The translations under genes were made by a program, and so were the position numbers. DNA of 5,755 bases, from positions 1 through 5,755 of the forward strand of contig JAFSFU010000126.1 of assembly GCA_017435025.1 (NCBI GenBank), written 5' to 3'. Every line of letters starts with the position of its first letter. Within the stretch, counting starts at the first letter, position 1. Below the pieces are notes generated by a model. That model saw only the letters and a program-made list of their open reading frames with translations. It did no database searches and had not been told where the DNA came from. Source of the DNA: Lachnospiraceae bacterium (GTDB lineage Bacteria > Bacillota_A > Clostridia > Lachnospirales > Lachnospiraceae). Of the stretch, positions 5,088-5,755 are shown piece after piece.

Positions 5088-5755
5088 ATGTGGGAGAAAT
5101 GTAAAGAATTACAGAATGAACTGGTTGCTATGAGAAGAGATCTTCATAAGATTCCGGAGTTTGGCTGGGATCTTCCGAAGACAAAAGCGTATGTAACAGG
5201 AAAACTCAATGAGTGGGGAATCCCGTATGTAGAGAATAAGTCTGACAGCGGTCTTGTAGCTACGATCAAAGGCGGAAAAGACGGTAAGACACTGGCTCTT
5301 CGTGCAGATATGGATGCTCTTCTTATCAAAGAGGCAAATGATGTTGACTATATCTCTGAACATGATGGTTTAATGCATGCATGTGGACATGATACTCATA
5401 TGACAATGCTCCTCGGTGCAGCAAAGGTATTAAACGAGAATAAGGCGGATATTGCAGGTACGATCAAATTAATTTTCCAGACAGATGAAGAGAATGCAAG
5501 AGGCGCAGAGCGCTCCATCGCAGAGGGCTGCCTGGAAGGCGTTGACGCGATCTTCGGTACACACATCGGAACCATCATCTCTCCTGAGATTCCGTCTGGT
5601 ACTGTGATCTGTACACCGGGTTGCTGTATGGCATCCTACGATAAATTTGTAATCAAAGTAAAAGGCTATGGCTGTCACGGTTCCACACCGGAGAAAGGTG
5701 TTGACCCGATCAACATCGGTGCTCATATCGTGATCAACCTTCAGGAAGTGATCGC
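5088..5755 (+). CDS. M20-family metal-dependent amidohydrolase (5' part, 3' end off the right edge)
   Basis: 222 complete codons are present and no stop is reached. The family (hippurate, IAA-amino acid and N-acyl-amino acid hydrolases, usually about 380-400 residues) cleaves amide bonds with a two-metal centre in the cytosol. Visible landmarks: MRRDLHKIPE (15-24), RADMDAL (72-78), the metal pair in HACGHDTH with C99 and H101, the glutamate pair E134-E135 in QTDEE, and H159 in FGTH. The lid or dimerisation domain begins near 183 and has GCHGSTPEKGVDPI (195-208) with H197. The last metal histidine would lie beyond the window. No signal peptide is seen. The start at 5088 follows AAAGGA (5071-5076) by 11 bases; an in-frame ATG at 5076 would add MVFF and sits close behind AGGA (5068-5071), so it remains possible. 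It is downstream of two membrane genes and probably read from their promoter through the hairpin. Exact substrate cannot be told. Confidence 0.92.
   Translation, partial: MWEKCKELQNELVAMRRDLHKIPEFGWDLPKTKAYVTGKLNEWGIPYVENKSDSGLVATIKGGKDGKTLALRADMDALLIKEANDVDYISEHDGLMHACGHDTHMTMLLGAAKVLNENKADIAGTIKLIFQTDEENARGAERSIAEGCLEGVDAIFGTHIGTIISPEIPSGTVICTPGCCMASYDKFVIKVKGYGCHGSTPEKGVDPINIGAHIVINLQEVI

Noticed and set aside
1..5755. CRISPR arrays, tRNA or rRNA genes, insertion sequences, phage attachment sites
   Set aside because: No regularly spaced repeats, no tRNA-like cloverleaf or rRNA sequence, no transposase and no terminal inverted repeats were found by reading.

Overview
The window looks like a piece of a low-to-mid-GC Gram-positive genome, most likely a gut-type Clostridia of the Lachnospiraceae kind. 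The evidence is strong AGGAGG-like ribosome binding sites, TTGACA/TATAAT promoters with 17-base spacers, short AT-rich intergenic regions, a codon style rich in ACA, GGT, GTT and CCG, and the gene families present. The assignment is an inference from style and families, not from a marker gene.

Layout: (1) Bases 1-1019, minus strand: 5' part of a prephenate dehydrogenase gene with a C-terminal ACT domain (tyrA, tyrosine biosynthesis); its 3' end lies off the left edge. (2) Bases 1020-1280: divergent regulatory region with a near-consensus promoter for tyrA on the minus strand, a perfect 15-base palindrome, and an extended -10 promoter for the plus-strand gene. (3) Bases 1281-3374: an elongation-factor-G paralogue of full length (697 residues) with non-canonical GTPase motifs but a well-kept translocation domain, closed by a clear rho-independent terminator at 3442-3471. 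(4) Bases 3472-3591: promoter region with several AT-rich dyads. (5) Bases 3592-4990: two small integral membrane proteins, a DUF5058-family protein (239 residues) and an unnamed partner (220 residues), 16 bases apart and surely co-transcribed. (6) Bases 5019-5042: a strong hairpin without a U-tract. (7) Bases 5088 to the right edge: the 5' part of an M20-family amidohydrolase (metal-dependent N-acyl amino acid or peptide amidase), open at the window end.

The most interesting unit is the last one. Two membrane proteins that share short motifs (G-x4-M-R-[LV] and KYPKL) sit directly upstream of a cytosolic M20 amidohydrolase. The simplest reading is an uncharacterised two-subunit uptake system for an amide-linked substrate (for example an N-acylated amino acid or small peptide) that the hydrolase then splits inside the cell. 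This is inference from context; nothing in the sequence fixes the substrate. The EF-G paralogue is the second point of interest, because its switch II histidine and its NKxD motif are both changed.
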